This document shows, one piece after another, positions 1 through 8,976 of a stretch of 64,000 nucleotides of DNA. The position numbers and the translations under genes are program-made. Location of the stretch: assembly GCA_964590135.1 (NCBI GenBank), contig CAZPVX010000004.1:1-64000 (forward strand), given 5' to 3'. The stretch's first letter is position 1; each line of letters starts with the position of its first letter. The notes under the pieces are model-generated. The model had not been told where the DNA came from and did no database searches. It saw only the letters and a program-made list of their open reading frames with translations. This DNA is from JBDHWI01 sp964590135 (GTDB taxonomy: Bacteria > Chloroflexota > Anaerolineae > J036 > Brachytrichaceae).

Positions 1-1037
<1,037 letters not shown>

Positions 1038-1180
1038 CCCAGACACAATTGTTTATCAAACGTCAATTCTGGATAAGAAAAGCCCTGTCATTCTGCGTCC
1101 ATTTTCGGGTCAAAGACGGTTATAACGCATCGAATTTGGCTGAAAATGGACGCAGAAACTCTACTGAATGAAACTGCTTC

Positions 1181-1320
1181 CCTGAGGTTTTTGTCCGTCA
1201 TTCCCACGCAAACGGGAATCCAGGCGTGTGTCGGCTCTGGATGCCGGCCCTCTGCGAGGATCTTCGACCTGCGCGGGCATGACGATGTGAAATCCTGAAA
1301 ACTTCAGGTAATCAGTGAAT
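1181..1320. repeat. Dispersed ~140-bp repeat, copy A
   Basis: Begins CCTGAGGTTTTTGTCCGTCA and contains an imperfect inverted repeat around ATTCCC...GGGAAT, then CTCTGGATGCC, CCCTCTGCG, GGATCTTCGACCTGC and a tail ending GGTAATCAGTGAATG. It matches copies B (3862-4003) and C (4004-4145) along its whole length with scattered substitutions. It contains no open frame of note. Confidence 0.85.
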
Positions 1321-1440
1321 GAAATCAAAAGCACAGTTCGGTAGAGTTCCTTCCCTGCGGTCAGGATGACAGTTCCAAGTTTTCCTTGTCCAGAATTGAC
1401 GGCATCAAGTCTCGATAGTCGCATTACAGATTCACATTCT

Positions 1441-1458
1441 GCGCGCCGGCCGGCGCGC
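1441..1458. repeat. Perfect 18-bp palindrome centred on GCCGGC
   Basis: GCGCGCCGGCCGGCGCGC is self-complementary over 18 bp, between the repeat copy and the response-regulator promoter. It may be a chance product of the GCCGGC-rich composition or a regulatory site. Confidence 0.4.
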
Positions 1459-1618
1459 CATCACGGCTGCAGCAAGGCTATTGTGAAATTGCTGATCACA
1501 AATGGCAAATACCCAGGTTGATGCAATGGTTGCTTTTCACGGCAGAAAGCGCCAATCAACAACGGTCCCGTGAGGCCGGCTTTCACGCAGGCATTATTCT
1601 GTTCTCAGGGATCGGGGC

Positions 1619-1624
1619 TATTAT
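1619..1624 (+). promoter_or_regulatory. -10 element of the response-regulator gene
   Basis: TATTAT ends 10 nt before the ATG at 1635, which predicts a leader of about 4 nt. There is no Shine-Dalgarno sequence. The same arrangement recurs at other genes in this window. No good -35 is visible. Confidence 0.45.
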
Positions 1625-1634
1625 TCGCGGTGCA

Positions 1635-2333
1635 ATGCCCGACTATCGTCGCATCCTTGTGGTGGAGGACGACCGCGCCATCTCGCGCGGCCTCGAATTT
1701 GGCCTGAAGCAAGAGGGCTTCGATGTGACGCTGGCCGAAACCGGCAAGGCAGCACTTGAGGCGGCGCGCACGTTGCCAATTCACCTTGTGCTGCTCGACG
1801 TGCGCCTGCCCGACACCACCGGCTTCGACGTGTGCCGCCGGCTGCGCGCCGAGGGCAAGCGCCAGCCCATCCTCATGGTCACCGCCCGCGATGAAGAGCT
1901 GGACAAAGTCGTCGGCCTCGAACTGGGTGCGGACGATTACATCGTCAAGCCGTTCAGCTTGCGCGAGTTGATGTCGCGCATCCGCGCCGCCCTGCGTCGC
2001 GCCTATGGCGAACTGGCTGTCTCCAGCGCCGACGACCTCTGCTTCGGCAACATCACCGTCAACACCACACGCATGACGGTGGAGCGCGATGGCCGGCTGG
2101 TGCCGCTGACGCCGATCGAATACAAGCTGTTACGCCACCTCGTCACCCATCCGCGCCGGCCCTTCACCCGCAACCAGCTCATTGAGGCCGTGTGGGGCTA
2201 TGACGGCGAGATTGGCGACGACCGCACGGTGGACGTGCATGTGCGGCATGTGCGCGAAAAGCTCGAGGAGAACCCCGCCGAGCCGCGTCACCTCATCACC
2301 GTGCGCGGTGTCGGCTACAAGTTCGAGCCATAG
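1635..2333 (+). CDS. OmpR/PhoB-family response regulator
   Basis: Cytoplasmic DNA-binding regulator of a two-component system, 232 aa. The receiver domain carries the acidic pair (EDD near residues 11-13), phospho-acceptor D55 in LLDVRLPD, T83 and K105 (VKPF). The C-terminal winged helix (about 130-230) ends in the family hallmark VRGVGYKFEP. I chose the ATG at 1635 because the receiver begins there (MPDYRRILVVEDD) and a TATTAT box precedes it; the upstream extension is not conserved-looking. The likely partner is the histidine kinase at 4141-5771, separated from it by the PDZ protein gene, which may be a target. Confidence 0.93.
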   Translation: MPDYRRILVVEDDRAISRGLEFGLKQEGFDVTLAETGKAALEAARTLPIHLVLLDVRLPDTTGFDVCRRLRAEGKRQPILMVTARDEELDKVVGLELGADDYIVKPFSLRELMSRIRAALRRAYGELAVSSADDLCFGNITVNTTRMTVERDGRLVPLTPIEYKLLRHLVTHPRRPFTRNQLIEAVWGYDGEIGDDRTVDVHVRHVREKLEENPAEPRHLITVRGVGYKFEP

Positions 2334-2490
2334 CCCTTCCTGCTCGCAAAGGCGCAAGGCCGCCGCTCCATCCCTCTTGGAGTTGGGAATCGGATTGTTG
2401 CGGAACCTTAACCAAACTTTCTGGCAATTCTTCAGTTTCACCTGCCACAATCACGCCCAGGCAAAACGCCAACAGTCAAGGAGAGAAGAA

Positions 2491-3759
2491 ATGACTCGAC
2501 GCACAGTGAAATTGATGAGCGCGGTTGCAGCGCTTTCGATTGCAGCAAGTGGCGCGGCGATGACGCAGGTGGCGCGCGCCGCAACGCCGGCAGTGTGGCA
2601 GGCGCAGGAAGACCGCGGCCTGATTATTCTGCGCATAGTCGCTGACGGCCCGGCCGGCCAGGCCGGCCTTCGACGCGGCGATATTTTGACCAAATTCAAC
2701 GACATTGAGATCAACGATCTGGCCGGCTTGCGGGATGCCCTCAAGGCACAAAAGGCCGGCGATGAAGTCACCCTCACCTTTTTGCGCGGCGACAAAGAGC
2801 AGACCGCCAAGGTGAAGCTGGGTGATTCCGAAGGTCATCCATACCTCGGGATCGTGACAGAGGGCGTGGCCGAAGAGGTTCCATCAACGCCCACCATGCC
2901 CTCTGTGCCAAATCAGCCGGATCAACCGAGCCAACCAGACCAGCCCGCGCAGCCCGCGCAGCCAGGCCGGCAGATGCCCTTCAACATGCAGTTGCAGTTC
3001 AAGGTGACCGAAGTGGTGACCGATAGCCCGGCCGCAAAGGCCGGCGTGCTGAAGGACGATGTCATCGTCTCATTGAATGGCAAGGCGTTCAACAGCCAGA
3101 CCACCCTCGCCGACGCGATCAAAGCGCTGAAGCCCGGCGACGAGGCGACGCTGAACATCAAGCGCGGCGACAAGACGCAGGACATCAAGGTGACGCTGGG
3201 CGAAAACCCCGACAACAAGGGTGTTGCGTATCTCGGCGTTGGCTACAACCTCGATCTGAGCGCCTTTGGCAACATGATGCCGAACCAGCAAAACCAGCCC
3301 AACCAGCCACACAGGCGCGCGCCGCGCGGCCAGAACCAGCCAGGCGCGCCGTTCCAGATACCACACGGCATGCTGCAGGTGGTCGTTGGTGAAGTGACGA
3401 AGGACAGCCCCGCCGACAAGGCCGGCTTGAAGGCTGGCGATGTGATCAGCGCGGCCAATGGCACAGCCATCAGCACGCCGGACCAACTGGTGAAACTGGT
3501 GCAGGCTGCCAAGCCCGGTGACAAGATGACGCTGAGCGTGACGCGGGATGGCAAGGCGCAGGAAATCACCGTGACATTGGGTGAAAACTCCGACAAGCCA
3601 GGCGCCGGCTACCTGGGCATCGCGATTGGCGCGGCGATGAAGTTCGACAACATCCTGCCAGGCCAGCAGGGCAGCATGCAGATGCCTTTCGATTTCTTCG
3701 GTGGCTTCCCGTTCCAAGCGCCGCAGCAAGCACCACAGCAGAACAACACGCAGTCGTAA
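2491..3759 (+). CDS. Secreted triple-PDZ-domain protein without a protease domain
   Basis: Exported protein of 422 aa with a signal peptide (about 1-31, MTRRTVKLMSAVAALS, cut after ARA). Three PDZ domains of the HtrA/DegP type lie near residues 43-112, 167-240 and 293-365; each has the DGPAGQAGL/DSPAAKAGV/DSPADKAGL plus GD(V/I)I pattern. Pro/Gln-rich linkers (130-163, 264-290) separate them and a Gln-rich tail follows. No trypsin-like, S41 or other catalytic domain is present. The start at 2491 follows a strong AAGGAG site; the in-frame extension to 2182 overlaps the regulator gene and is spurious. Its place between a response regulator and a sensor kinase suggests a role in envelope sensing, but that is inference. 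Confidence 0.85.
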   Translation: MTRRTVKLMSAVAALSIAASGAAMTQVARAATPAVWQAQEDRGLIILRIVADGPAGQAGLRRGDILTKFNDIEINDLAGLRDALKAQKAGDEVTLTFLRGDKEQTAKVKLGDSEGHPYLGIVTEGVAEEVPSTPTMPSVPNQPDQPSQPDQPAQPAQPGRQMPFNMQLQFKVTEVVTDSPAAKAGVLKDDVIVSLNGKAFNSQTTLADAIKALKPGDEATLNIKRGDKTQDIKVTLGENPDNKGVAYLGVGYNLDLSAFGNMMPNQQNQPNQPHRRAPRGQNQPGAPFQIPHGMLQVVVGEVTKDSPADKAGLKAGDVISAANGTAISTPDQLVKLVQAAKPGDKMTLSVTRDGKAQEITVTLGENSDKPGAGYLGIAIGAAMKFDNILPGQQGSMQMPFDFFGGFPFQAPQQAPQQNNTQS

Positions 3760-3813
3760 ACGGCACAGACTCAGCTTATTGACGGGTTCTCCCAACCCTC
3801 CCATCCAGAGGCT

Positions 3814-3842
3814 CAACAGACCGCTCCCCCGGCGGTCTGTTG
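3814..3842 (+). terminator. Rho-independent-like hairpin after the PDZ gene
   Basis: Perfect 11-bp stem (CAACAGACCGC 3814-3824 with its complement 3832-3842) and a 7-nt loop. Only a weak T-rich stretch follows, so termination may be partial. Confidence 0.7.
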
Positions 3843-3861
3843 GGCTATATTGGCAGTGTCC

Positions 3862-4003
3862 GATTGCCTGAGGTTTTATTCGTCATTCCCGCTTGCGCGG
3901 GAATCCAAGCGTGCGCCAGCTCTGGATGCCCGCCCTCTGCGGGGATCTTCGACCTGCACGAGCATGACGAAATGAAAACCCCGGGTAATCAGCGGCAACG
4001 TCT
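3862..4003. repeat. Dispersed ~140-bp repeat, copy B
   Basis: Second copy, starting CCTGAGGTTTTATTCGTCAT, with the inverted repeat TTCCCGCTTGCGCGGGAA perfect in this copy. It abuts copy C directly head to tail. It lies between the PDZ terminator and the sensor kinase gene, in a 300-bp interval with no other content. Confidence 0.88.
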
Positions 4004-4145
4004 GATTACCTGAGGTTTTTGTCCGTCATTCCCGCTTGCGCGGGAATCCAGACACGCGCCGGCTCTGGATGCCCGCCCTCTGCGGGGATCCTCGGCCTGC
4101 GCCGGCATGACGATGTGAAAATTCCGGATACTCAGTGGCAATGTT
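4004..4145. repeat. Dispersed ~140-bp repeat, copy C, running into the kinase start
   Basis: Third copy, beginning ATTACCTGAGGTTTTTGTCC and carrying the same perfect inverted repeat as copy B. Its end (ACTCAGTGGCAATGTT) matches the copy B end (AATCAGCGGCAACGTC). The ATG in this tail is the in-frame start at 4141 of the histidine kinase, so the repeat appears to supply the start codon or the 5' leader of that gene. Confidence 0.85.
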
Positions 4146-5771
4146 AAAAAATATGCGATTCATCTCCCTTCGCTGGCGATTGGCGCTGAGCTATGCGCTG
4201 TTGGCCGTGCTGACAGTGTTTGCTGTTGGCGCGCTCGCGCTCGCGCTCATCCGCAACAATCTGCGCCAGCGCGAGGTTGAGCTGATGAACGCCAACGCCG
4301 GCGCAGTTGCCAAACAAGCCGCGTTGATCTTTCAGCAAGGCGCGAGCCGCGGCGCGCTGCAGCAGTTGGCCGACACCGCTGCGTTCATGGGCAACGCACA
4401 GGTGCGCATCCTCGACAGCGCCGGCGCGATCCTGGTCGATTCCGGTCCGCGCGGCGCAGCGCAGCGCCTGCTATGGATCACGCCCACGCAGCGCCAGGCC
4501 AGCGACGACAAGGCGCAGCGCAGTGCCGGCGTGCTGGTCATCATGACCTCCGAGGGCATCTTCAGCCTGAACGATCCCGACCTTGCGCCATGGCTGCGCG
4601 CGCTGCTGCCCGATGCGCGCATGTATGTCGTGCGGCGCAACGCCGGCGCATATGGCAATCAACTCGACTTCGAGCAAGTGCCAGCAAACGCGCAGCCGGA
4701 ATCGGTGGCCGAAACACCCTTGCCAGCAACCGCCGCGCATGCGCGGCAAACCATCATCGTCGGCAACGCGCCAGCCGGCGTCGTGGAGATGAGCGGCGAG
4801 ACGCCCTTCAGCGATGCAGCGCTTGGCACAGCGCAGGGCGCGCTGCTCTTCGCCGCACTCATCGCGCTGGGTGTGGCGCTACTCGCCGGCCTGTGGGTCA
4901 GCCGGGGCCTCACTGCGCCGCTCAGCGCGCTGGCCGGCGCATCTGCGCAAATGAGCCAAGGCGACTTCAACATCCGCGCGCCCATGCGAAACAAGCGCAC
5001 CCGCGATGAAATCGATCAGCTCTCCGCGCAGTTCAACGATATGGCCGAGAAACTCGACACCAGTTTCAAGGCGCTTTCGGATGAGCGCGATGCGCTGCGC
5101 CGGTTCATCGCCGATGCATCGCACGAGCTGCGCACCCCTATCACGTCGCTCAAGCTGTCGAATGAGTTGCTGCAAGGGCCGATGGGCGACGACCCGGCAA
5201 CGCGCGCGGAATTTCTGGCGCAGAACGAAGCGCAATTGAACCGGCTGGAGTGGATCACGCACAATCTGCTGGATCTGTCGCGGCTGGACGCCGGCATCGC
5301 CAACCTCAACATTGCGCCACAGGGCGCTGGCGATCTGATCGACGCGGCCGGCGCGCCCTTCAAGGTGAAGGCTGAGCAGAAGGGCGTCGCGCTCACGCTG
5401 CACAAACCGCTCCTGCCGGTGATCGTGCCATGCGACCGCGCGCGCATGGAAATTGCGCTGTCGAACCTGATCAACAATGCATTGAAGTTCACGCCGGCCG
5501 GCGGGCAGGTGGATGTGAGCGTGCAATCGGACGCAGATGCAACGCGTTTCATCGTGCAAGACACCGGTATCGGCATCAGCGACGAGGACAAGGCGCGCGT
5601 GTTTGAACGTTTCTATCGTGGCAGCAATCCTCAAGCCGAGGGCAGCGGACTCGGCCTCGCCATCGTGAAGAGCATCGCGCAGGCGCANNNNNNNNNNTCT
5701 TCGTAGAAAGTGTTTCAGGCCAGGGCAGCACTTTTGGCATCTCGCTACCAAACACGGCGCGCCAGAAGTGA
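4141..5771 (+). CDS. Membrane sensor histidine kinase (interrupted by an assembly gap)
   Basis: Two-component sensor. Order: TM1 (about 13-37), an extracytoplasmic sensor region to about 228, TM2 (about 232-254), HAMP, the HisKA domain with phospho-acceptor H328 (ADASHELRTP), then HATPase with N box (NLINNALKF), G1 (DTGIGIS) and G2 (GSGLGLAIV). A ten-N gap at 5688-5697 breaks the frame; after it the frame continues as FVESVSGQGSTFGISLP to the TGA at 5769. A missing length of 11 nt (restoring an H-G-G-x-V stretch) would close the frame. Possible starts are GTG 4135, ATG 4141 and ATG 4153; repeat copy C covers the first two. Likely partner of the regulator at 1635. Confidence 0.9.
5688..5697. 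other. Assembly gap (10 N) inside the histidine kinase
   Basis: Ten Ns replace the codons after the conserved His of the G2 region. The frame requires a true length of 2 modulo 3, and the conserved QAHGG-x-V pattern suggests about 11 bases. Confidence 0.95.
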
Positions 5772-5816
5772 GGGCAATTTGATCGTAACGCCGGCACAAA
5801 TCTACTGCCAACCCTC

Positions 5817-5822
5817 TACAAT
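5817..5822 (+). promoter_or_regulatory. -10 element predicting a leaderless glycerate kinase mRNA
   Basis: TACAAT ends exactly 7 nt before the A of the ATG at 5829, so the expected transcription start is the start codon itself. No Shine-Dalgarno sequence is present. Confidence 0.55.
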
Positions 5823-5828
5823 GCCGGC

Positions 5829-7058
5829 ATGTCGGATCAACCACTTCGCCGCGCGCTGGACAAGCTGATCGCCGCAGCCCTGCGCGCCGCTGATCCGCGG
5901 GAGGCGATTCGCCGGCATGCGCGCATCGCCGGCGAAATGTTGCACATTGACCACCGGCAATACGACCTTGCGCAATTCGATGAGGTGCGCGTGCTGGCTG
6001 CCGGCAAGGCAGCCATGTCAATGGCTGAGCAGGTCATCACGCTGTTTGGTTCCCGTATCACGCGCGCAGTCGTGGTGACGAAGTATGGGCATGCCCTCAC
6101 TTCATCGCAGCTTCAGCCTCTCAACCCTCTCATCATCGAGGCCGGCCACCCCATTCCCGACGAAAACAGCCGGCGCGCTGGCGAGGCATTCTGTGAGGCG
6201 CTGCAAGGTTGCACCGAGCGCACGCTGGTGATCACCTGCGTGAGTGGCGGCGCGTCGGCGCTGCTGGTCGCGCCGCAGGAGGGCATCTCGCTCAACACGC
6301 TGCGCGCCGTCAACGCCGCGCTGTTGCGCAGCGGCGCAGACATCCACGAGATGAACGCCGTTCGCTCGCGGCTGGATCGCCTGAAAGCCGGCGGACTGGT
6401 GCGTATGGCGCAGCCGGCGACCGTGGTCAGCCTGATCTTGAGCGATGTGATCGGCGACCCGCTGCCCGTGATCGCCAGCGGCCTGACGAACGACCCGCGC
6501 GCGCACAACGTGCTGGTGGGCAACAATACGCAAAGCTGCAACGCGGTGGCCGGCGCGGCGCGCGAGTTGGGCTTCACAGCGCATGTGGTGACCACTGAAT
6601 TGCGCGGCGAAGCAAAAGATGCCGGCGCGCGCATCGCGCACGATCTGCTGACGCCTTCCGCGCTGGCTGACGGGCAGAGTAAAACGAGCGTTCGCTGCCT
6701 GGTTTATGGGGGCGAGACAACCGTGACGCTGCACGGCAATGGCAAGGGTGGACGCAACCAGGAATTGGCATTGGCGGCGGCGATGGCGCTCAATCGCGGC
6801 GACATTCAACCGAATGTGACTGCATATGCGGTGGCTGCGCTTGGCACCGACGGCACTGATGGCCCGACTGACGCCGCCGGCGCATTCGCCTTCGGCGACA
6901 CGATCCAGCGCGCGCAAGTCGCCGGCCTCGATCCGGGTGACTTTCTTCTGCGCAATGACAGTTATCATTTCTTCCAGACGCTCAACGACCTGATCGTGAC
7001 TGGCCCCACCGGCACCAACGTGGCCGATGTGACAATCGCGCTCGCGGCGGAGCCTTGA
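5829..7058 (+). CDS. Glycerate 2-kinase (MOFRL family)
   Basis: Phosphorylates D-glycerate to 2-phosphoglycerate, linking glycerate, tartronate or serine-derived carbon to glycolysis. 409 aa, near the usual 400-450. The N-terminal DUF4147-like domain shows VLAAGKAAMSMAEQV and the CVSGGASALL motif; the C-terminal MOFRL domain shows GGETTVTLHGNGKGGRNQELAL and ALGTDGTDGPTDAAGA. The ATG at 5829 fits both the family N-terminus and the TACAAT box just upstream. It is followed after 53 nt by threonine ammonia-lyase; a shared amino-acid/serine theme is possible but unproven. Confidence 0.92.
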   Translation: MSDQPLRRALDKLIAAALRAADPREAIRRHARIAGEMLHIDHRQYDLAQFDEVRVLAAGKAAMSMAEQVITLFGSRITRAVVVTKYGHALTSSQLQPLNPLIIEAGHPIPDENSRRAGEAFCEALQGCTERTLVITCVSGGASALLVAPQEGISLNTLRAVNAALLRSGADIHEMNAVRSRLDRLKAGGLVRMAQPATVVSLILSDVIGDPLPVIASGLTNDPRAHNVLVGNNTQSCNAVAGAARELGFTAHVVTTELRGEAKDAGARIAHDLLTPSALADGQSKTSVRCLVYGGETTVTLHGNGKGGRNQELALAAAMALNRGDIQPNVTAYAVAALGTDGTDGPTDAAGAFAFGDTIQRAQVAGLDPGDFLLRNDSYHFFQTLNDLIVTGPTGTNVADVTIALAAEP

Positions 7059-7111
7059 AAGTCAGGAAGCAAGCAACAGGCATAAGCTGAATTTGCACGT
7101 CCAAAATCGCC

Positions 7112-8356
7112 ATGACCACCCTACCCACCGTTACCCTCGCTGATATCTACGAAGCCCAGCAGGTGCTGAAGAATGAGTTGGTTGTCACGCCGTTGCTTCC
7201 CGAATTGCGCTTGTCGCAACTGCTGGGTGCGCGGGTCGCACTCAAGGCAGAATCGCTTCAGCGCGCCGGCTCATTCAAGATTCGCGGCGCGTACAACAAG
7301 ATCAATCACATGAGCGATGTGGAGCGCAAGCGCGGTGTGATTGCGGCAAGCGCCGGCAACCACGCGCAAGGGGTGGCGCTGGCAGCGAGCTTGTACGGCG
7401 TGCCGGCGACCATCGTCATGCCAGAATTTGCGCCGCTGACAAAGGTGGTGAACACGCGCAGCTATGGCGCAGAGGTGGTGCTGCACGGCGCAAGCTACGA
7501 CGATGCCAGCGCAAAGGCGCATGAGTTGATGGCAGAGCGCGGCATGACCTATGTGCATGCCTTCGACGACCCGCTGGTCATCGCCGGCCAGGGCACCATC
7601 GGGCTGGAGATCCTGGCCGCGCTGCCGGAATTGACCACGATGGTCGTGCCGATCGGCGGCGGCGGGTTGATCAGCGGCATCGCGATTGCCATGAAGGCGT
7701 TGAAGCCAACCGTGAAAATCGTTGGCGTGCAGAGCGCCGGCTGCTCATCGATCAAGCCATCGCTGGCCGCCGGCCAGGTCGTCACAGCATCCTCGGCCAA
7801 CACCATCGCCGACGGCATCGCGGTGAAGCGGCCGGGCGAGATCACGTTGCGCTACATCCGCGAGCTGGTGGATGATGTGGTCGTGGTGACCGATGACGAA
7901 ATTGCGCGCGGCATTGCACACTGCGCAAACTCGGCGCGGCTGGTGGTGGAAGGCGCCGGCGCAGCCGGCGTGGCCGCCTTGCTCAGCCAGAAGATCGCGC
8001 TGGATCAAGACGATGTGGTCTGCACTGTGCTGTGTGGCGGCAACATCGACGCGAACATGCTGGCGCGGGTGATCGAGCAGGTGATGGTGCAGGAAGGTCG
8101 CATCATCGTATTAAAACTGACCGTGACAGACCGGCCGGGGCAACTGGCTGCATTGGTGAATCAGGTGGCGGCATGCGGCGCAAACATTCTCGACGTGATC
8201 CATCGCCGCGCGGTGTGGCTGGCACCGCTCACGCGCACCGGCATCGAGATTGTGCTGGAAGTGCGCGATGAGGCGCAGGGACAAATGGTGATACAGCGGC
8301 TCAGCGACGCCGGCTATCACGTCGAGCGTGTGCGCCTGGGCGGATGGCCGGAGTGA
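7112..8356 (+). CDS. ilvA: Threonine ammonia-lyase with C-terminal ACT domain
   Basis: PLP enzyme (fold type II) converting threonine to 2-oxobutyrate and ammonia. 414 aa. The PLP lysine lies in SFKIRGAYNK (about residue 55), the phosphate-binding loop is PIGGGGLISG, and ASAGNHAQGVA is present. The last ~85 residues (IIVLKLTVTDRPGQLAAL onward) form one ACT domain, as in the short threonine dehydratases rather than the double-ACT IlvA of E. coli. It could serve isoleucine synthesis or threonine breakdown; no other ilv gene is nearby. It is not YgeX/diaminopropionate lyase. Confidence 0.92.
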   Translation: MTTLPTVTLADIYEAQQVLKNELVVTPLLPELRLSQLLGARVALKAESLQRAGSFKIRGAYNKINHMSDVERKRGVIAASAGNHAQGVALAASLYGVPATIVMPEFAPLTKVVNTRSYGAEVVLHGASYDDASAKAHELMAERGMTYVHAFDDPLVIAGQGTIGLEILAALPELTTMVVPIGGGGLISGIAIAMKALKPTVKIVGVQSAGCSSIKPSLAAGQVVTASSANTIADGIAVKRPGEITLRYIRELVDDVVVVTDDEIARGIAHCANSARLVVEGAGAAGVAALLSQKIALDQDDVVCTVLCGGNIDANMLARVIEQVMVQEGRIIVLKLTVTDRPGQLAALVNQVAACGANILDVIHRRAVWLAPLTRTGIEIVLEVRDEAQGQMVIQRLSDAGYHVERVRLGGWPE

Positions 8357-8388
8357 GGAAAGCGCGTGGAGTTGCGAGTATCATCATC

Positions 8389-8423
8389 CCCTCAGCACTT
8401 GAAACTCAGCACTCGGAACTCAA
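8389..8423. repeat. Degenerate heptanucleotide repeat before the flavin reductase ATG
   Basis: The 35 bases before the ATG at 8424 can be read in 7-nt phase as CTCAGCA, CTTGAAA, CTCAGCA, CTCGGAA, CTCAAAT, the last unit sharing AT with the start codon. Similar 7-nt periodic stretches occur elsewhere in the window. Confidence 0.55.
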
Positions 8424-8915
8424 ATGGTTACACCCGATGAATTCAAACATGTAATGCGACGCTGGGCCAGCACGGTGACGATCATCACCACGAAGGCCGG
8501 CGATACGATCTATGGCCTGACCGCAACGGCATTCTCGTCGCTCAGCGCCAACCCGCCTGAAGTGTTCGTGTGCATCAACAAAAACACGCGCACGCATCCG
8601 CTGATCGAGCAGGCCGGCAACTTCTGCGTGAACTTCCTCACCGAGGACATGAAGACCATCAGCGACCGCTTCGCCGGCCGCATGCCCGACGTGGAACGCT
8701 TCAAGGATTTGCCGCATCGCGCCGAGGCAACTGGCGCGCCAGTGCTGAATGACGCGCTGGCCTATCTCGATTGCACTGTCAGCCGCGCGCTCGACACTGG
8801 CGACCACACCATTTTCATCGGACTGGTGGTCGCCGCCGGCGTGCAGCATGATGAACATACGCCGCTGCTCTACCTGAATGGCCGCTATCGCGGCGTGAGC
8901 GGCAAAATCGACTGA
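8424..8915 (+). CDS. Flavin reductase family protein (FMN-binding split barrel)
   Basis: 163-aa protein of the flavin reductase-like domain family, which reduces FMN/FAD with NAD(P)H, often for a partner monooxygenase. Family pattern: FKHVMRRWASTVTIITTKAG, YGLTATAFSSLSANPPEVFVCINKNTRTHPLI, NFCVNFL, then DHTIFIGLVVAAG near the C-terminus. It covers the whole domain. No monooxygenase partner is adjacent. The start ATG follows a heptamer repeat, not a Shine-Dalgarno sequence. Confidence 0.88.
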   Translation: MVTPDEFKHVMRRWASTVTIITTKAGDTIYGLTATAFSSLSANPPEVFVCINKNTRTHPLIEQAGNFCVNFLTEDMKTISDRFAGRMPDVERFKDLPHRAEATGAPVLNDALAYLDCTVSRALDTGDHTIFIGLVVAAGVQHDEHTPLLYLNGRYRGVSGKID

Positions 8916-8976
8916 AGCAAGCGAGAAAGGGAGACGAATCGCACTCGCCTGCTCACTTTTTCATTCTCTTCTCAAA

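Larger units (their letters stand above)
1038..1634. other. Gene-free region with repeat copy, palindrome and promoter
   Basis: No convincing gene lies between hsdM and the response regulator. It holds one copy of the 140-bp repeat (1181-1320), an 18-bp perfect palindrome (1441-1458) and, at its right end, a -10-like TATTAT (1619-1624) just before the regulator's ATG. An open frame runs upstream from the regulator to 1518, but it has no family resemblance and is better read as untranslated. Confidence 0.7.

Noticed and set aside
1181..4145. CRISPR array
   Set aside because: The repeats are ~140 bp, only three, two of them directly adjacent without spacers, and there are no cas genes.
7112..8356. 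YgeX/diaminopropionate ammonia-lyase to complete the YgeW-YgeY set
   Set aside because: The PLP motif, length and C-terminal ACT domain fit threonine ammonia-lyase, and it lies 28 kb away.
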